A stretch of 64,000 nucleotides of DNA from Acrasis kona (GCA_026419775.2 JAOPGA020000821.1:62001-126000), one strand, 5' to 3'; positions 11,394 through 24,300 are shown, counted from the first letter of the stretch. Made by a program: numbers and translations. The notes: generated by a model not told the origin, from the letters alone.

Positions 11394-11901
11394 GTTGAGT
11401 TAAATCAAAATCTTTATCAAAAGTCAACCCCTCGAAATCGTTTAAATATGTTTAATTTTAGCAATGACTGTTGTCAGTAGATGCGACTTTTAAAAAGACT
11501 TGGCTAATAAGAGGATTCGAAAGTACGGCTAAATGTTCAAATGGATGTATAAACGGATTACATCGGAACTGCTTGTTCATTCTTTAAATGGTTCTAAATA
11601 CTCAAATGGATTTGGGTGTTATATTTTGTCGAAGTAAATTTAGCCATTTATCTGACAATAAATTCTACTACTCGTATCTTGAGTTTGTCTTGTTTATGGC
11701 ACAACAGCACTTCCAAATCAAATTTTATCTTTTGGCAGTGTGCGTTCAGAGAGAAAATTTGTATGTTCTTGTGGGAATTTTTATTAAAAGGTCAATTGGT
11801 AAATTTGACTATCTCAACCAAACTTGTTCTTCGGTTTACTTCTCTATCCCAGTTGATTTGGTAAATATTACAAGAACAATACCGCTCAATTTGCTGACCA
11901 A
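11394..11901. other. Intergenic region between HGD and IFT140
   Basis: About 500 bp of AT-rich sequence between two divergent genes. Open frames of 82 and 124 codons on the plus strand overlap each other, and one runs into the IFT140 start in another frame; neither shows a domain or a plausible splice partner. I see no RNA gene or inverted repeat. It probably carries the promoters of both genes. Confidence 0.5.
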
Positions 11902-14900
11902 ATGGCCACTGCAATATTTGAGTCATTTAAAACCAATGCCACTTTCAAATCACCAGCAGTAGCTTGGGAGTGGCATCACGATCTCCATCTGATAGCTGTT
12001 TCTACATTTAATGGAGTTGTCTCAATTTATAATGATGAGGTAATGTTGATTGAGCTGTACTCAAGTTAATATAGAAATAGGGTGAGAGAGTTGAAGACAC
12101 ACCATTGTCTCGCACAATTAATTGCACCGCTTTAACTTGGCACCCTACAGAGTATCTATTATGTTGTGGCTGGAAAGATGGAGTAATATACGTTTATCAT
12201 GACAATGATAGAAAAAGTCATGAACCAATAGTACCGCCGGAGTCTGAAGTAAGGGGACACTCCTCTCCGATATCGTCTATGAAGTGGACTCCAGATGGTG
12301 CTCGTTTAGTTACAGCGGATATGGTAACTTAAATTCGATTTTTGCTTTTGTTAACTTTTTAGAATGGATTGATAGGAGTGTGGAAGTTGGAAAACAACAG
12401 ACTAACAAATATAACGTTTTACAAAACAAAAGAACAATCCATAACAAACAACCACCTTATTTTCAAGAAGAACGACCAGAATGAGTGGCTCTTCTTCTTT
12501 GTTAACAGCATCAACCAGAATTCAGATGTTTACGTGGCGGGAACGGACGTTGTGATGTGTCAAAAGACAAACATCTCTTTCAAATCGCAGGTATCGACCA
12601 TGTTATTCCACGAGGATAAATCATCCATTGTCTCATTAACCTACGATTCAGTGCTTTCAATGTTTTCAGTATCAAAGGACATTAAAATCGAACAAATCAT
12701 GAAAACCAAAATCAGCATAGGAAGCAGAGCCCTTGCTGCCATACAGAACAAGGAGAAGAGAAGTTTGACCATACCTTCGACCATTCAGGCAAAATGGATA
12801 GGAAATGGAATCCTCGCAACCTGTTCATTGGAGAAAATGATTAGGATTTGGAATTTGGATACTGACGAGAACGCGTTCTTGACAAGCGACAAAATCGACG
12901 AACCCTTAATCTGCTTTTCCTTCAACCCTAAGAAAAGGGTAATCACAGCAGGGACGGAAAGTGGCAAAATCTATTTTTGGAGGTACATAGGTGGCCATTC
13001 TCATGAAGAAAGTAAGGGCTCTGCAGATTGGGAAGAATATGCCTCGTATGATTGTAAAAACAAAATTGGAGACGTGTGTTGGGGTCCAGGAGAAGAATTG
13101 TTGTCCGTAAGCTTCGAAGATCACGTTGAGGTTCTACATGAAAATACATTGAAGAGAAGGATGAAGAACAACATGGTCGCTCTACAGACGGGAGTGGATT
13201 CAATCGTCATCATTGACAACATGAGCCAATTAGAAACAAATGATATTGTGGACGATAAGAGCAAACAATCGGTCAAACCCATCAAATGCCGATGCAAAAT
13301 TAAGGACATTGATTTAAGCTCGTCTAGATTATTAATCAACAGTGGAAAGTCAATTGAACTGTACGAGATGAAAGAGGGCATGGTACGTTTCCAATCCACT
13401 TTCGATATACCATCCACCAGCGTCGCGTTACACGAAGAGGGAATATTCGTCGCAACAGGTACCAGAGTGGAAGTATATAACATTGGAGGTAGCAAGAAGC
13501 AAACCATTCAAATGACCGAAGTGGAGGGCCCTCCGATCCTCATGGACATTCAAAAAGACTTTGTAGCCGTAGCAACCAAAAATGGCTTTGTAAAGCTCTA
13601 TCAGTTTTTAGGAAGAGAGGCCAAACAAGTCAGCGTGTCCAAACAAATATTCAGTCAACTAGCTCAAGATCAAGACCAAAAAAAACAACTCACCAGTGGA
13701 AGTCAACCAAAAAAACATTTCATAAGTCAAGTTCGTTGTAATCACAACGGAAGTAAAATCGGCATATTGAGCCAAGTCGTGCAAGCACACAACATCCATG
13801 AGCCATCAACGTTACTGTTCGTATATGACATTGAAAGAGACCGTGTCGATATGATTGATTTCATGAGTCAGTCTAGATTCCCAACTTACTTGTATTGGGA
13901 CCAAGTGGAAGAAAAGTTACTTGCCGTAGAGACAAAGAGCTCAGGTACATTAGATGACACAGAGGACGGTATGTCTATATGCACTCTATTTGCAACATCT
14001 GATCACGGCATCATGCTACAGGATACCATGATGCTCGAAAATCACTTGACCGCCATGGTGGGTCTATCAGTACCAAGTTTGTTCTTCCTCGTCAAAGAGC
14101 AACAACAACCGGGAAATCAACCTCAAGATGATCAATCAAAATCAAATACATCTCCCTCTCACTACATTCAAAGAAAATCATTACGTGACTTTGAGGGCAT
14201 CAACGTAAAGGACGATAAGACCAGAGACGCATTGTTACAATTTAGTTACTACCTTACCATCGGCAACATGGAAGATGCCTATAAATCAGTCAAACAAATC
14301 AAAGACGCAAGCGTGTGGAGCAACATGGCTCAAATGTGCGTCAAGACTAGAAAAATGGAAGTGGCAGAAATTTGTTTGGGAAATATGGAGGACGCAAGAG
14401 CTGCACGTGCTCTAAGACAAACTAAAAGTACGGAACCACAACTAGAAGCTCAAATTGCAATGTTGGCCATACAACTTGGTTTGAATGACGAAGCTGAAAA
14501 GTTGTATATATCATGCAAGAGATATGATCTATTGAACATTTTGTATCAATCGACGGATCAATGGGAAAAGGCAATCGCCATAGCAGAGAAACACGACCGC
14601 ATTCATCTAAAGAGCACTCACTACAAGTTCGCACGTACTTTGGAGAGTCAGGGAGATATCAAGGGTGCTATTCTCCATTTTGAACAAAGTCAAACTAGTA
14701 GCCAGGAAGTACCAAGGATGTTATTCGATATGAACATGATTGCAGAGCTTCAAGAATATATTATGAATCATCGCAGCGATCACAAGCTATTGAATTGGTG
14801 GGCAAAGTATTGCGAAGGAAATCAAGAGTATGAAGAAGCTATTATGCTGTACACGGAGTGTAATGACTTTTTGTCACAAGTCAGATTGTATTGCTACATT

Positions 14901-16323
14901 GGTTCCCTCAAGAAAGCTGCAGAAGTCGTCATTAAATCAAACGATAAAGCAGCTGCTTATCATTTAGCTAAACAGCTGGAAATAGCTGGTAAATTCCAAC
15001 ACGCTATTTCTTATTTTAAGCAAGCACAAGCTTACCAACATGCTATTAGGTTAGCTAAAGAAAAGGATTTGTTATCTGATGTAATGCACATGGCGCTACA
15101 GTCCAGTCCAAAGATTATGATTGACGCTGCAAAATACTTTGAAGAAAAGAACATGATGGATAAGGCTGTTCAATTATATCAAAAAGGAGGAAGCGTAGCA
15201 AAGGCAATCGATTTGTGCTTCAAAGGAGAGCTTTTTGAGGCACTGTCGAGCATAGCCGATGATATTAGCCAAAGCAACACTTCCGATCCAGAGGTTTTGA
15301 AGAGATGTGCGGAATTCTTTGTTCAATATGAAAAGTACGATAGAGCTGTTCAAATGTACAATAGAGCTGGATTATACTCCAATGCTCTAGAATTGTGCTC
15401 CAAAAAGAATGTAAAACTAACAGAAGAGATTGCCGATGAAATGTCTCCCCCCAAGAATGATGAAGATGAGCAATACACTAAAAAGCGCATCATGATTTTG
15501 AGAAAGATTGCCAAGGTTCGCAACAGCTCAAGATAGCTATCAAATAGCTACGAAAAAATATGTTCAAGCAGGAGATAAGCTTAAAGCTATGAAGGTGTTG
15601 ATTAAATCAGGTGACACTGAAAAAATCATCTTTTTTGCCGTAGTATCCAGACAAAGAGAATTGTACATTTTGGCGGCAAATTATTTACAGAATCTAGATT
15701 GGAGGAATGAGTCAGAAATCATGAAGAGCATTACATCATTCTATACAAAAGCAAAGGCATGGAGATTCTTATCTAGCTTCTACGAGTCATGTAGTCAAGT
15801 TGAGATTGATGAATATAGAAATTATGAAAAGGCCCTGGATGCACTCAAGGAGGCTCAAAAATTCCTAAACAAGGAATATAAATCACTACAACCACCTCAG
15901 CAACAGCAAATCGCAGATAAGATGACAAATTTGAGACAAAGAATTTCGTTGGTGGAGAAGTTTATTGTGGCAAGAGAGTTGGCAAAGAGACACCAGGAAA
16001 GTGTGAGTTCAGAGATGGTCAATATTTGTCAAGTGTTGTTGGAGGAGCCGGCCATTGAGGATGCCATTAGAATTGGAGACGTTTATGCGTTGCTCGTGGA
16101 ACACTACTGGTTACAACAAGCGGACGGTCATCAAGCTTACAAATTGATTTGCAAAATGAGGGAAAGGAGTATTGTTTTGAGTTATTATCTGGAGGAAAGT
16201 TTGATTAGAGAAGTTTACCAATATGCTGGTGTCGAGTATCCTGGAGATAATGGAGATACGTCACCCGGTAACCAAGGACATGACGATGAGGAAATTGAGG
16301 AAGAGATGGATGATAATTATTAA
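11902..16323 (+). CDS. IFT140: Intraflagellar transport protein IFT140 (IFT-A), with a +1 frameshift
   Basis: IFT140 is a core subunit of the IFT-A complex, which drives retrograde transport and membrane-protein entry in cilia. Exons: 11902-12039, 12081-12323, then 12363 to the end, with introns of 41 and 39 nt. The N terminus ([20 protein letters not shown]) starts a WD40 region. The second half is TPR-like helical repeat ([30 protein letters not shown]). The C-terminal part carries highly conserved IFT140 blocks: [62 protein letters not shown], and an acidic tail. The frame breaks between 15496 and 15536: the upstream frame stops at 15534-15536, and the downstream frame is needed from the conserved IAK onward. 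Total length is about 1,400 residues, as in other IFT140 proteins. Confidence 0.94.
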
Positions 16324-16325
16324 AT

Positions 16326-17133
16326 TTATTTTTGTGTAAGCTCTATGATTTTGTCTGCTCTATGTTTAATGGAGGGGTCACTAAGGTCGAAACTATCCAC
16401 GCATCTTCGCGGCGAAGTTGCACTCCTTAATATGCTTGGTAGCGGTTTAATGTTAAAAGTCTTTTTGATTTGTTGTACAGCCTCGACGTCCCTCTCCATT
16501 GCTGCTGTTGTAACATAATCGTCATTCTCTGCTTTTGGTCTTTCATGGAGAGATGGGTCGATTGGTGCAGGACCAGCAGTTACATCTACAATGCCCATAA
16601 TCTGCACCACACAAACCTACACGGTTATATTAATTTACATTCAAGTTTAATTACGTCGTCAATAAACTCTGGTTCTACAAAAATAAATGGAAAGTCCATT
16701 GATGATTCGTTCTCATATCGTGGTATTAGTTTGAAGATGCTTTTTGATGCATCTTTTTTGTGAGGCTGACAGAAAACTTCAAATCCATAACTCTGTTATA
16801 ATGGTGACTCAAGTTGTAGAGTTTAAACTTACATTCCCCTCACCTGTTGCAGGCTCCATTGTGAAACGGAAGGAACCACAAAACCAACTTGACTTTAAAG
16901 ATTCGTTATAATTGTCTTCTTCCTCATCCTCTTCAAGTTCAAATACTGTGAATGTTAATATAGTACAAAACTAGTTTCAACGAACTTGGGAGTGGCATCC
17001 CAACATCAAATGATATCACATTCTGGTTCACAAACCTTAGGCTACCTTTGTGAACTGTGTAATCGTATAATGTTATGTTATATGGTGTGTTGTTGAGAAG
17101 ATGGCAGATGTGAGCGCTTGAGGTGTTTCCCAT
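16326..17133 (-). CDS. Unrecognised protein with N-myristoylation-type start
   Basis: Four exons joined by introns of about 37-44 nt give roughly 235 residues. The reading: MGNTSSAHICHLLNN in exon 1, an acidic stretch (FELEEDEEED), then CGSFRFTMEPATGEGN, YGFEVFCQPHKKD, and a final exon containing MGIVDVTAGPAPIDPSL. The start MGNTSS fits N-myristoylation. The middle part alternates hydrophobic and polar residues as in a beta-rich fold, but I do not recognise the family. The stop is 2 bp from the IFT140 stop on the other strand, so the mature 3' ends must overlap. Exon joins are my own inference from frames and splice sites; the third intron is the least certain. Confidence 0.55.
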
Positions 17134-17297
17134 TACAACAGTAAAAGCAAGTATCTAAAATGTAACCAACAAGCAGACTAGTTTACAGGATAACATACAA
17201 GCTTAAAATAATGCCTGTTATGTTGAGAAACAGATACACATCAAAGATTGTTGAAAAAGGAGTCAATGTAATTAGATTTTAATGACAAAAAGTATGA

Positions 17298-17580
17298 CTA
17301 AATTATTGTTTTGATTCCTGCCTCATCCAATAATGTCTTTTTGTGCTTTTGAAATTTCTGGTCACAGTATCTTGAATAAATATGATATCGGTACAATTCT
17401 TTAAGCTCCTAATTCAATATCCCCACATGGTTGCTGGACTTCCAATCCCTGTTTTTCAAGAACACGTAATCGATTGTGATGCATGTCCCTCTACTGAATG
17501 TTTTTTGAGTGTAATTGCCAGACTACTTCTTTTGTATTGGAAACCAAATAGTTCGGATATCCTGGGCTTTCGTGTTCCAT
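17298..17580 (-). CDS. Candidate small spliced protein (about 71 aa)
   Basis: No single frame is long here, but three segments join in phase 0: MEHESPGYPNYLVSNTKE, then RDMHHNRLRVLEKQGLE, then ELKELYRYHIYSRYCDQKF and onward to a stop at 17298. The first intron (36 nt, GTAGTC...GTAG) is ordinary for this window; the second (31 nt, GTCCAG...TTAG) has a weak donor. The product is short and helical, rich in Arg, Lys, Glu and aromatic residues. I do not recognise it. A plus-strand frame of 71 codons across the same bases is the alternative reading. Confidence 0.35.
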
Positions 17581-17783
17581 CTTTGTTGAGTTGTTGAACT
17601 TGTATCAATTACAAAAGTTTGCTCTGCTTAAAAGGTGCTTTGCGTATTAATTTTAAACCCATTAATTAATTATTATACCTAAAGATCATGCTTCCGCAGG
17701 ATTTTATCACATATATTTCTCCTCAAGGTTTCAGGTAACAATGTCAACCGTACCAAGTTGACAAAGCACAAAGAGGAAAAATA

Positions 17784-18341
17784 ATGACTGATGTTGTACC
17801 ACAAGTACACCCTCATACACGCTTTGTTGCTATATCTGCAACCTACTTAAGCAGGGATTTTAAATCAGAGGATATAACGGATCGTGATAGGGAGGACATG
17901 ATATTTTTTTTTGGTTCTAAGCGGTCATGGGTATTTCCAGCAAACGAAGAGGAGAGAGAAGAGTCATTAAAACAACCAACTAAATATTTGGAATTTGACA
18001 AAACTTTTATTGATATGATTCTAGATAAAGAGAGCAAAGGTCTATGCTACTGGCTGAAGCCCGACTGCGATTTCAAAAAAGTATCGGAGTTCTTTGCCAA
18101 TATAAAAGATCCTGTCACAGGAGAGAAAATTTGTGTCAGTAGTGAGCACAATAAAGATGGAGGATTAATCCTCGATGAACGATGGTGGTATGATGTATAC
18201 AATCAAAGAATGAGTCAATTTGGAGCACGTGCACAAATGGTGATTGACAATTATAGAGATGGTGAACACGATTACAATTGCGTTATGGAACTTATTGCTC
18301 AATCACAGCCCCACTTGAAGCCTGTTTTGCGGTTCCACTGA
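17784..18341 (+). CDS. Hypothetical 185-residue protein
   Basis: Single-exon frame with ATG at 17784. The product is soluble, with many acidic and aromatic residues (FFFGSKRSWVFPANEEE, LDERWWYDVYNQRMSQF). I see no signal peptide, membrane span, repeat or known motif. Composition and length of the frame support a real gene, and an AT-rich gap with no competing frame precedes it. Family unknown. Confidence 0.6.
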   Translation: MTDVVPQVHPHTRFVAISATYLSRDFKSEDITDRDREDMIFFFGSKRSWVFPANEEEREESLKQPTKYLEFDKTFIDMILDKESKGLCYWLKPDCDFKKVSEFFANIKDPVTGEKICVSSEHNKDGGLILDERWWYDVYNQRMSQFGARAQMVIDNYRDGEHDYNCVMELIAQSQPHLKPVLRFH

Positions 18342-18622
18342 ACACCTAATGTATTATTTAATAAATGGATAAACCAATTTTCTTTTCATTGTCAAAGCAA
18401 TATCATTTGAATGTGCGTAAATAGAATCGCGATTCCGCAGTTTTAGTGCGCTGTTTTCAAAAATACAAGGTGAAATATCTTGTAAACTAACAGTCAATGC
18501 TAGAGCTGGCGAATAATGTTGAGTATCGGTTGATTTTAGGAGTCCCCAAAAGTGTAGTGTTTGTTTCTTAAGGTATAATTTGTTTACAACATTACTCACC
18601 TTACAAAGAATATTCAAATCAG

Positions 18623-20533
18623 ATGGGATGGGGAACAAGTGTTGAGAGAAGCGACAGACTGCTATACGTACCTATTGATATGACTGCTAAATTAAGCTTT
18701 AAAGAAAATTCTTATATCGTAGAAATGGATGTCTCACTGCTTCGAAACGACTATCTACCGAATGTTGTACAGCGCGTGTTAATTGAACAATGCCGTCTAC
18801 CATTACACTTGGAAAAAACAGTTTTAGATCTTCTTATGGATCACGTAAAAAATGAGGTCGAAACATTGAATCAAAATGCAGTTGACGACTACTTTGGACA
18901 GGAAGGGTTTTTTGATATTGAGAGTGAACAACATGGTAACAATAACCACGCCACATCATTTAATCTTTTTTAGAAGATGAGCAGATAAATTCCACTTTAT
19001 CATTCTCCGAAGTATATCATAAAGTGTTTCATTCAAGCCCGAGTTCACAACTCCATCTCATTAAAATTGAACAACAGATGAACATCATGTACACTGATGC
19101 TATCAAGAAAAGAGACGTTGAGGTTGAGGACGTTCGCATGCTGTGAGTCAGATGACTGCTTAAAATCTTAATCATTCAGACAGGCAAGAGAGATGGAGCG
19201 CATGTGCGATTATGGGCCAAGTAACTCAAACTTACCTCAACTTGTGCATTCCCACGTAGCTCAGATACAAAAGCTGGAATCAAAGCATGCTACGAGCCTC
19301 ATGACTTTAAAGCAAGACTTTAAAAAACAGTTCCAAAAGTTTGTGTTTGATCTGTACGACGACAAGTTAGATGAAGAACACATTAATGTGGCGGATGACA
19401 TTAATGAGGATGTAATTAGAAGAGAGTTGGTAAATACAGAAGGAATTATTACCATCAATGATGTAATTCCAAACAATAAGCAAGAATCAAAGTAAGAATC
19501 GTTTTAAACTCTAGTTAACATTAATAGGTACAAGTACATGTCAACTTTGTGGAATTATTTTGGAAATAGAAATCAACCGCAACACGTGGACGATTTTGAA
19601 GTAGTACCCCATCCTGCTTCTACATTCACTCCATTCGCAAGCTCCAAACATACAATCTTTAGAGTTACCGTTCCTCGCTTTTTAATTCACGTCGCTTATG
19701 ACTCCCCCAGCATCTTATCAAAATCAAAAGTCTTTGCAAACGAAACAGACGAATTGATTTTCAGGTCGCGCGAAAGACGTCAAATGACAGGTAGTGTAGG
19801 CGCCCGTGCTTTTATATCCAATTGTTACGCTTTGGTCGATGAAACCAATCATGTCAAGAACTTTGCATGGACAACAAGAGGATATGACCACATTCAACAC
19901 GACGCAATGGAGACCTGCGCGCCGGAACTTCACTTTGATGATTTGGAGGATCAAGTCAAGCAAGCACAGGATGTCATCAAGACTAATGTACAAATAGGAA
20001 ATCATTTTGTTACCTGTCACTCTAATTTACATTACGTTCACTTGATGTATCACATTATTACACAGGAACCTAAAAGCTCTCAAGACATTTATGAAACAGA
20101 AGTTACTTTGGACGAGTCGAAAACATCAGATTATGATCTCATCATGAATGGTTATGAGTCCGCCTTTGATAGCATGAGGGATTGTGGAGTCCGAGGCTTG
20201 TCTCTATCCCTACCAATTATCACTACACAGCGCCATCCTAAAACAAAGCAACTCAGGAAGGTCAGAAACCAAACATTGTATAGTGGAGATGAATTGTTGT
20301 TTCAACTACAAGACATTTTGAACATTATCAAAAAGAAGTCACTTGTTTTGGAAGATATATTTTTGTTCCTACCAAACAACCCTAAACATTCTAGTGGCAA
20401 TTTTTACAAGCAGTTGGAGTTTTTGATACGGGACAACTTTCAGAATCCTGATGATGCCATGGATCCTGCTGAGGTGATTGTATTGAGCGATACGATGAGC
20501 CATAGACCAACTAGTGGAGATGTCCCTCATTAA
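18623..20533 (+). CDS. FERRY3: FERRY3 / C12orf4 homologue (DUF2362-type)
   Basis: In animals this protein (C12orf4) is a subunit of the FERRY complex, a Rab5 effector that links mRNA to early endosomes. Four exons (18623-18935, 18974-19142, 19180-19491, 19528-20533) with introns of 36-38 nt give about 600 residues. Family blocks seen in order: FSEVYHKVFHSSPSSQLHL, a coiled-coil segment with KKRDVEVEDVRML, HDAMETCAPELHFDDLEDQV, FVTCHSNLHYVHLMYHI, RGLSLSLPII and LEDIFLFLPNN. These align with the human protein along its whole length, so the assignment rests on co-linearity rather than one motif. Whether a FERRY complex exists here is unknown. Confidence 0.82.
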
Positions 20534-20647
20534 AAGTATTTTTTTAATTTATTGCACTTTTCGTATGGTGTTCTGATGAATGTTAATGTTAGGAATTCTA
20601 TTCTTAAAAATGTTTGACTATTAATGTTGTTTTATTAACCTTCGTCT

Positions 20648-20975
20648 TTATTCTTGAATTAATCCCTTTATTTTACTAGCTACGTTGATTGAATCCCATT
20701 TGACCTTGACTCTGTTCTCCTTCAAAAGTTTAGGGTTGTACTCTACTTCGTATGCAACCTTAAGGTCGTGTACCTCTTTGTTGTACTATTCAAAAAGTAT
20801 AAAACAATAAGCATTAAATAGCACGTACCTCCGCAACCTTGAATTTGTTGTGGTGATAATGGTGGTAGTATGGCTCAAAGAAAGCTATTGTGTATAACAT
20901 AGAACCGATTGCAGCGAATGCTAGTGGTCTTCTCCATTGCCAAACAACGTTCCAATCTACTCCGTGGTGAAACAT
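20648..20975 (-). CDS. Small single-pass membrane protein (about 94 aa)
   Basis: Two exons joined across a 43-nt intron (20786-20828, GTACGT...ATAG). The product starts MFHHGVDWNVVWQWRRPLAF, has one hydrophobic span (LAFAAIGSMLYTIAFF), then a His/Tyr-rich segment (EPYYHHYHHNKF) and a charged C-terminal tail. Size and layout resemble accessory subunits of mitochondrial inner-membrane complexes, but I cannot name a family. The frame, splice sites and a clean stop (20648) support a real gene too short to be found as one open frame. Confidence 0.6.
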
Positions 20976-21322
20976 TTTTTTATTCAGTCAACTGTATTAG
21001 CCAACCATCAACAGCTTAATTCTCTTGTCTACCTGTAATATGAATTACGTTTATAAAAACATCTTGTTTCTGAAAACTGTTTAGTATGGTTGGATCTATA
21101 CCTTTTGGAAGATTCACACACGTTAACGTAGAACTGAACAATTTGAAGCTTCGAATATGATGTCCAAACCAATAAATAGCATGCATACATCCCCGTGAAT
21201 TACTAGAACAATTATGTCCCACCATGTGACTTGTTAACAGAAAATTTTTGTAACAAATTCAACTTGTCCAATATAGAAAGCGGAAAACACATTTGCCCAT
21301 TTTTTGTTGCTCCTCTCTAGTT
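20976..21322. other. Intergenic stretch with a doubtful short minus-strand frame
   Basis: Lies between the divergent small membrane-protein gene and the P4-ATPase gene. A 69-codon minus-strand frame (21016-21225) can be extended by assuming very short introns, with a hydrophobic stretch WWDIIVLVIHGDVCMLFIG in an alternative frame. The needed introns include one of about 26 nt, shorter than any I trust here, so I do not call a gene. Confidence 0.3.
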
Positions 21323-24300
21323 AATGAGCCATACACCCTCAGGAAGAGAAATAAAATCACCTGTAGAGTACAAAACAGTCAGAACATCATCAAACAACGA
21401 CACTCCGCCGGAAGAAGATTCCCCGCTTTTCGATAGTGTATGTAGTGCTCTGTTGTATTTTATAACGATTGAAAGGAAGTTAAAAAGAAACATTTCGAAT
21501 TAAAGCCGCAAAAAATGAATCAAGATGACCTTGAAGATGACATTGTAATTAAAGTGAACTACTCCAACGCACAAACTTCATACTACCCAGAAGACGTCAC
21601 CACACTTGTCAACCAAGAAGAAGAATTAACAAAAGAATACGATCGCAGATCGTTTGGAAGAAGGATTTTTGACTCCATACTAAACAGAAAACATTATTTC
21701 GGCAGGACTGCTTTTATCAATGGCGCTACACTACCACCGCGAACCACTTTCCCAGCAAATACAGTCCGCAATCAAAAATATACAATACTAACTTTTTTGC
21801 CCCTAGTTCTGTTCGAGCAGTTCCGCTTCTTCTTTAATTTATATTTTTTACTTGTGGCCTTAAGTCAGTTTATACCCCAACTACAAGTAGGTAAGTTTCA
21901 ACATGATTCAAAACATTTCAACGTTTAAGGTTTCCTGTTTACATACATTGCTCCTTTGGTCTTTGTGTTATCAGTAACCATCATCAAGGAAGCGTACGAT
22001 GACATTAAGAGGTGGAGGAGAGATGTAGAGGCGAACAGTCAACGATACAAGAAATTAACGCCGGATGGTCTCATCGCCATCCCTTCAAGCGACATCAAGG
22101 TCGGAGACTTGATACAAATATCCGTCGATCAACGCGTACCAGCCGATGGTATTCTATTAAGAACAACCGAGAAATCAGGTGCAAGTTTCATCAGGACCGA
22201 TCAACTGGATGGAGAAACTGACTGGAAGTTGAGATATGCAGTACCATCATGTCAAAAGGCCGTTACCGATCAAGATCTATTTAACATTGTTGCGGCCATC
22301 TATGGTAAGGATCTGTTTTTACCATTTTTTTAACATTTTCACAGCTGAGAAACCAAGAAAAGAAATTTATGACTTTATTGGAAACTTTACACGATACGGA
22401 AGCGACGGATCACAAGACGGAGTGGAAAGTCTTGGATTAGAAAACACCTTATGGGCCAATTGCGTAGTGGCCAGCGGAACCGTCATTTGCATGATCATTT
22501 ACACGGGAACAGAAACCAGATCGGTCATGAACGCAAGCACCGTGAGAGGAAAAGTGGGAAAATTAGATAAGGAGCTCAACGATCTATCCAAATTCTTGTT
22601 CCTCATGATGCTTCTGTTATCGTTCGTGATGGTGGCCCTTAAACAATTCCAAGGCCAATGGTACCTCACGATGTTTAGGTTTTTGTTACTGTTCAGCAGC
22701 ATCATTCCAATCTCCATGCGCGTCAATTTGGACATGGGCAAAACAATGTATTCATTCTTCATGATGAGAGATAAAAAGATTCCAGGAACGGTCGTAAGAA
22801 ACAGCAGCATACCAGAGGAGTTAGGAAGAATCGATTACTTGTTCACCGACAAGACCGGAACGCTCACTCAAAATGAAATGGTGTTTAAAAAGTTACATTT
22901 GGGAAGTATTTCATTCAACAGAGATACTTTACAAGATATAAACGATTACATGTTGGCTGCTTATCGTCCCAATCAATCGTTACTGCCGGCAGAGCGTCAA
23001 GTAAGAGAAGCTCTGGAAGTGCTCGCTCTTTGTCACAACGTGACTCCTGTTTTGGAGCACGACCAAAAGGCTTATCAAGCGTCTTCTCCCGACGAAATCG
23101 CGCTCGTCAAATTTGCAGAATCTGTGGGTCTCATTCTCGAAGATCGTTCGTTGACCACGATCACATTAAGAACGCCAACTGGTGAATTGGAGTATCATGA
23201 AATTCTAATGATCTTCCCATTCACTTCGGCGTCGAAACGCATGGGCATCATTTTACAAAACAAGAGGGATGGTCAAATCAATCTCTACATGAAGGGCGCA
23301 GATGTTATCATGTCGCGCTTGGTTAGAACAAGCGACTGGTTAGCTGAAGAATGCGACAATTTGGCAAGAGAAGGTTTGCGCACGCTAGTGTTTGCCAAAA
23401 AAACAATCACGCAGTCCGAATACGAAGATTTCAATGCACAGTACAATGCAGCAAAGACTACGCTTACTGACAGACAAGCAAACGTGGAGAGAGTAAGGAG
23501 CAGCATAGAATACGACATGACATTAATCGGAGTGACTGGCGTCGAAGATTTACTCCAACAACACGTTCAAATTAGTTTGGAAAATTTAAGAAATGGAGGA
23601 ATCAAGGTTTGGATGTTGACTGGAGATAAAGTAGAAACTGCCATTTGTATCGCTAGAAGTACTCGCTTGGTAAATCGCACTCAGACCATGTTTGTGTGTG
23701 TGTCGGATGATGTTTCTGAAGTGGAACAAAAGTTAGCGGAATTCGAGGCCATATCATCGGAAGCTGCGTTGGTGGTGGACGGTGATACCTTGACCATTTG
23801 CTTTGAGCGATTAGCCGATCGATTCATAAACGTTGCATGTAAGGCACCTGCAGTGGTTTGCTCTCGTTGTGCACCCACACAAAAAGCAGCCATTGTTAAA
23901 TTGGTTAAAAAACACACAAAGAAACAAACGTGTGCTATAGGTGATGGTGGAAATGATGTCAACATGATTCAGAGCGCCGATATTGGATTGGGTATTGTTG
24001 GTAAGGAGGGAAGACAGGCCTCATTGGCAGCTGATTTCTCCATCATGCAATTCAGTCACTGTCAACAATTGATTTTGTGGCACGGACGCAACTCTTATAA
24101 GAGATCTGCTCGTCTCTCACAATTCATCATTCATAGAGGATTAATCATTTCGGTGATTCAAGCTGTCTTTAGTGCCATTTTCTTCTTTGCCACCTTGCCA
24201 GTGTTTACTGGATGGTTGATGGTTGGTTATACCACTTTTTATACCATGTTGCCTGTCTTTTCCATTGTTCTTGATGAAGATGTCAAGGAACAAATTGTGT

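Noticed and set aside
11588-11962. 124-codon plus-strand frame before IFT140
   Set aside because: It overlaps the IFT140 start in a different frame, has no recognisable sequence and lies in AT-rich intergenic DNA.
15400-15500. A possible long intron (GTAAAA...GAG) that might explain the IFT140 frame break
   Set aside because: It would remove [11 protein letters not shown] and later residues that match IFT140, and the splice sites are weak.
21016-21225. 69-codon minus-strand frame before the P4-ATPase
   Set aside because: Only extendable with introns of about 26 nt, and no family match; left as a doubtful stretch.
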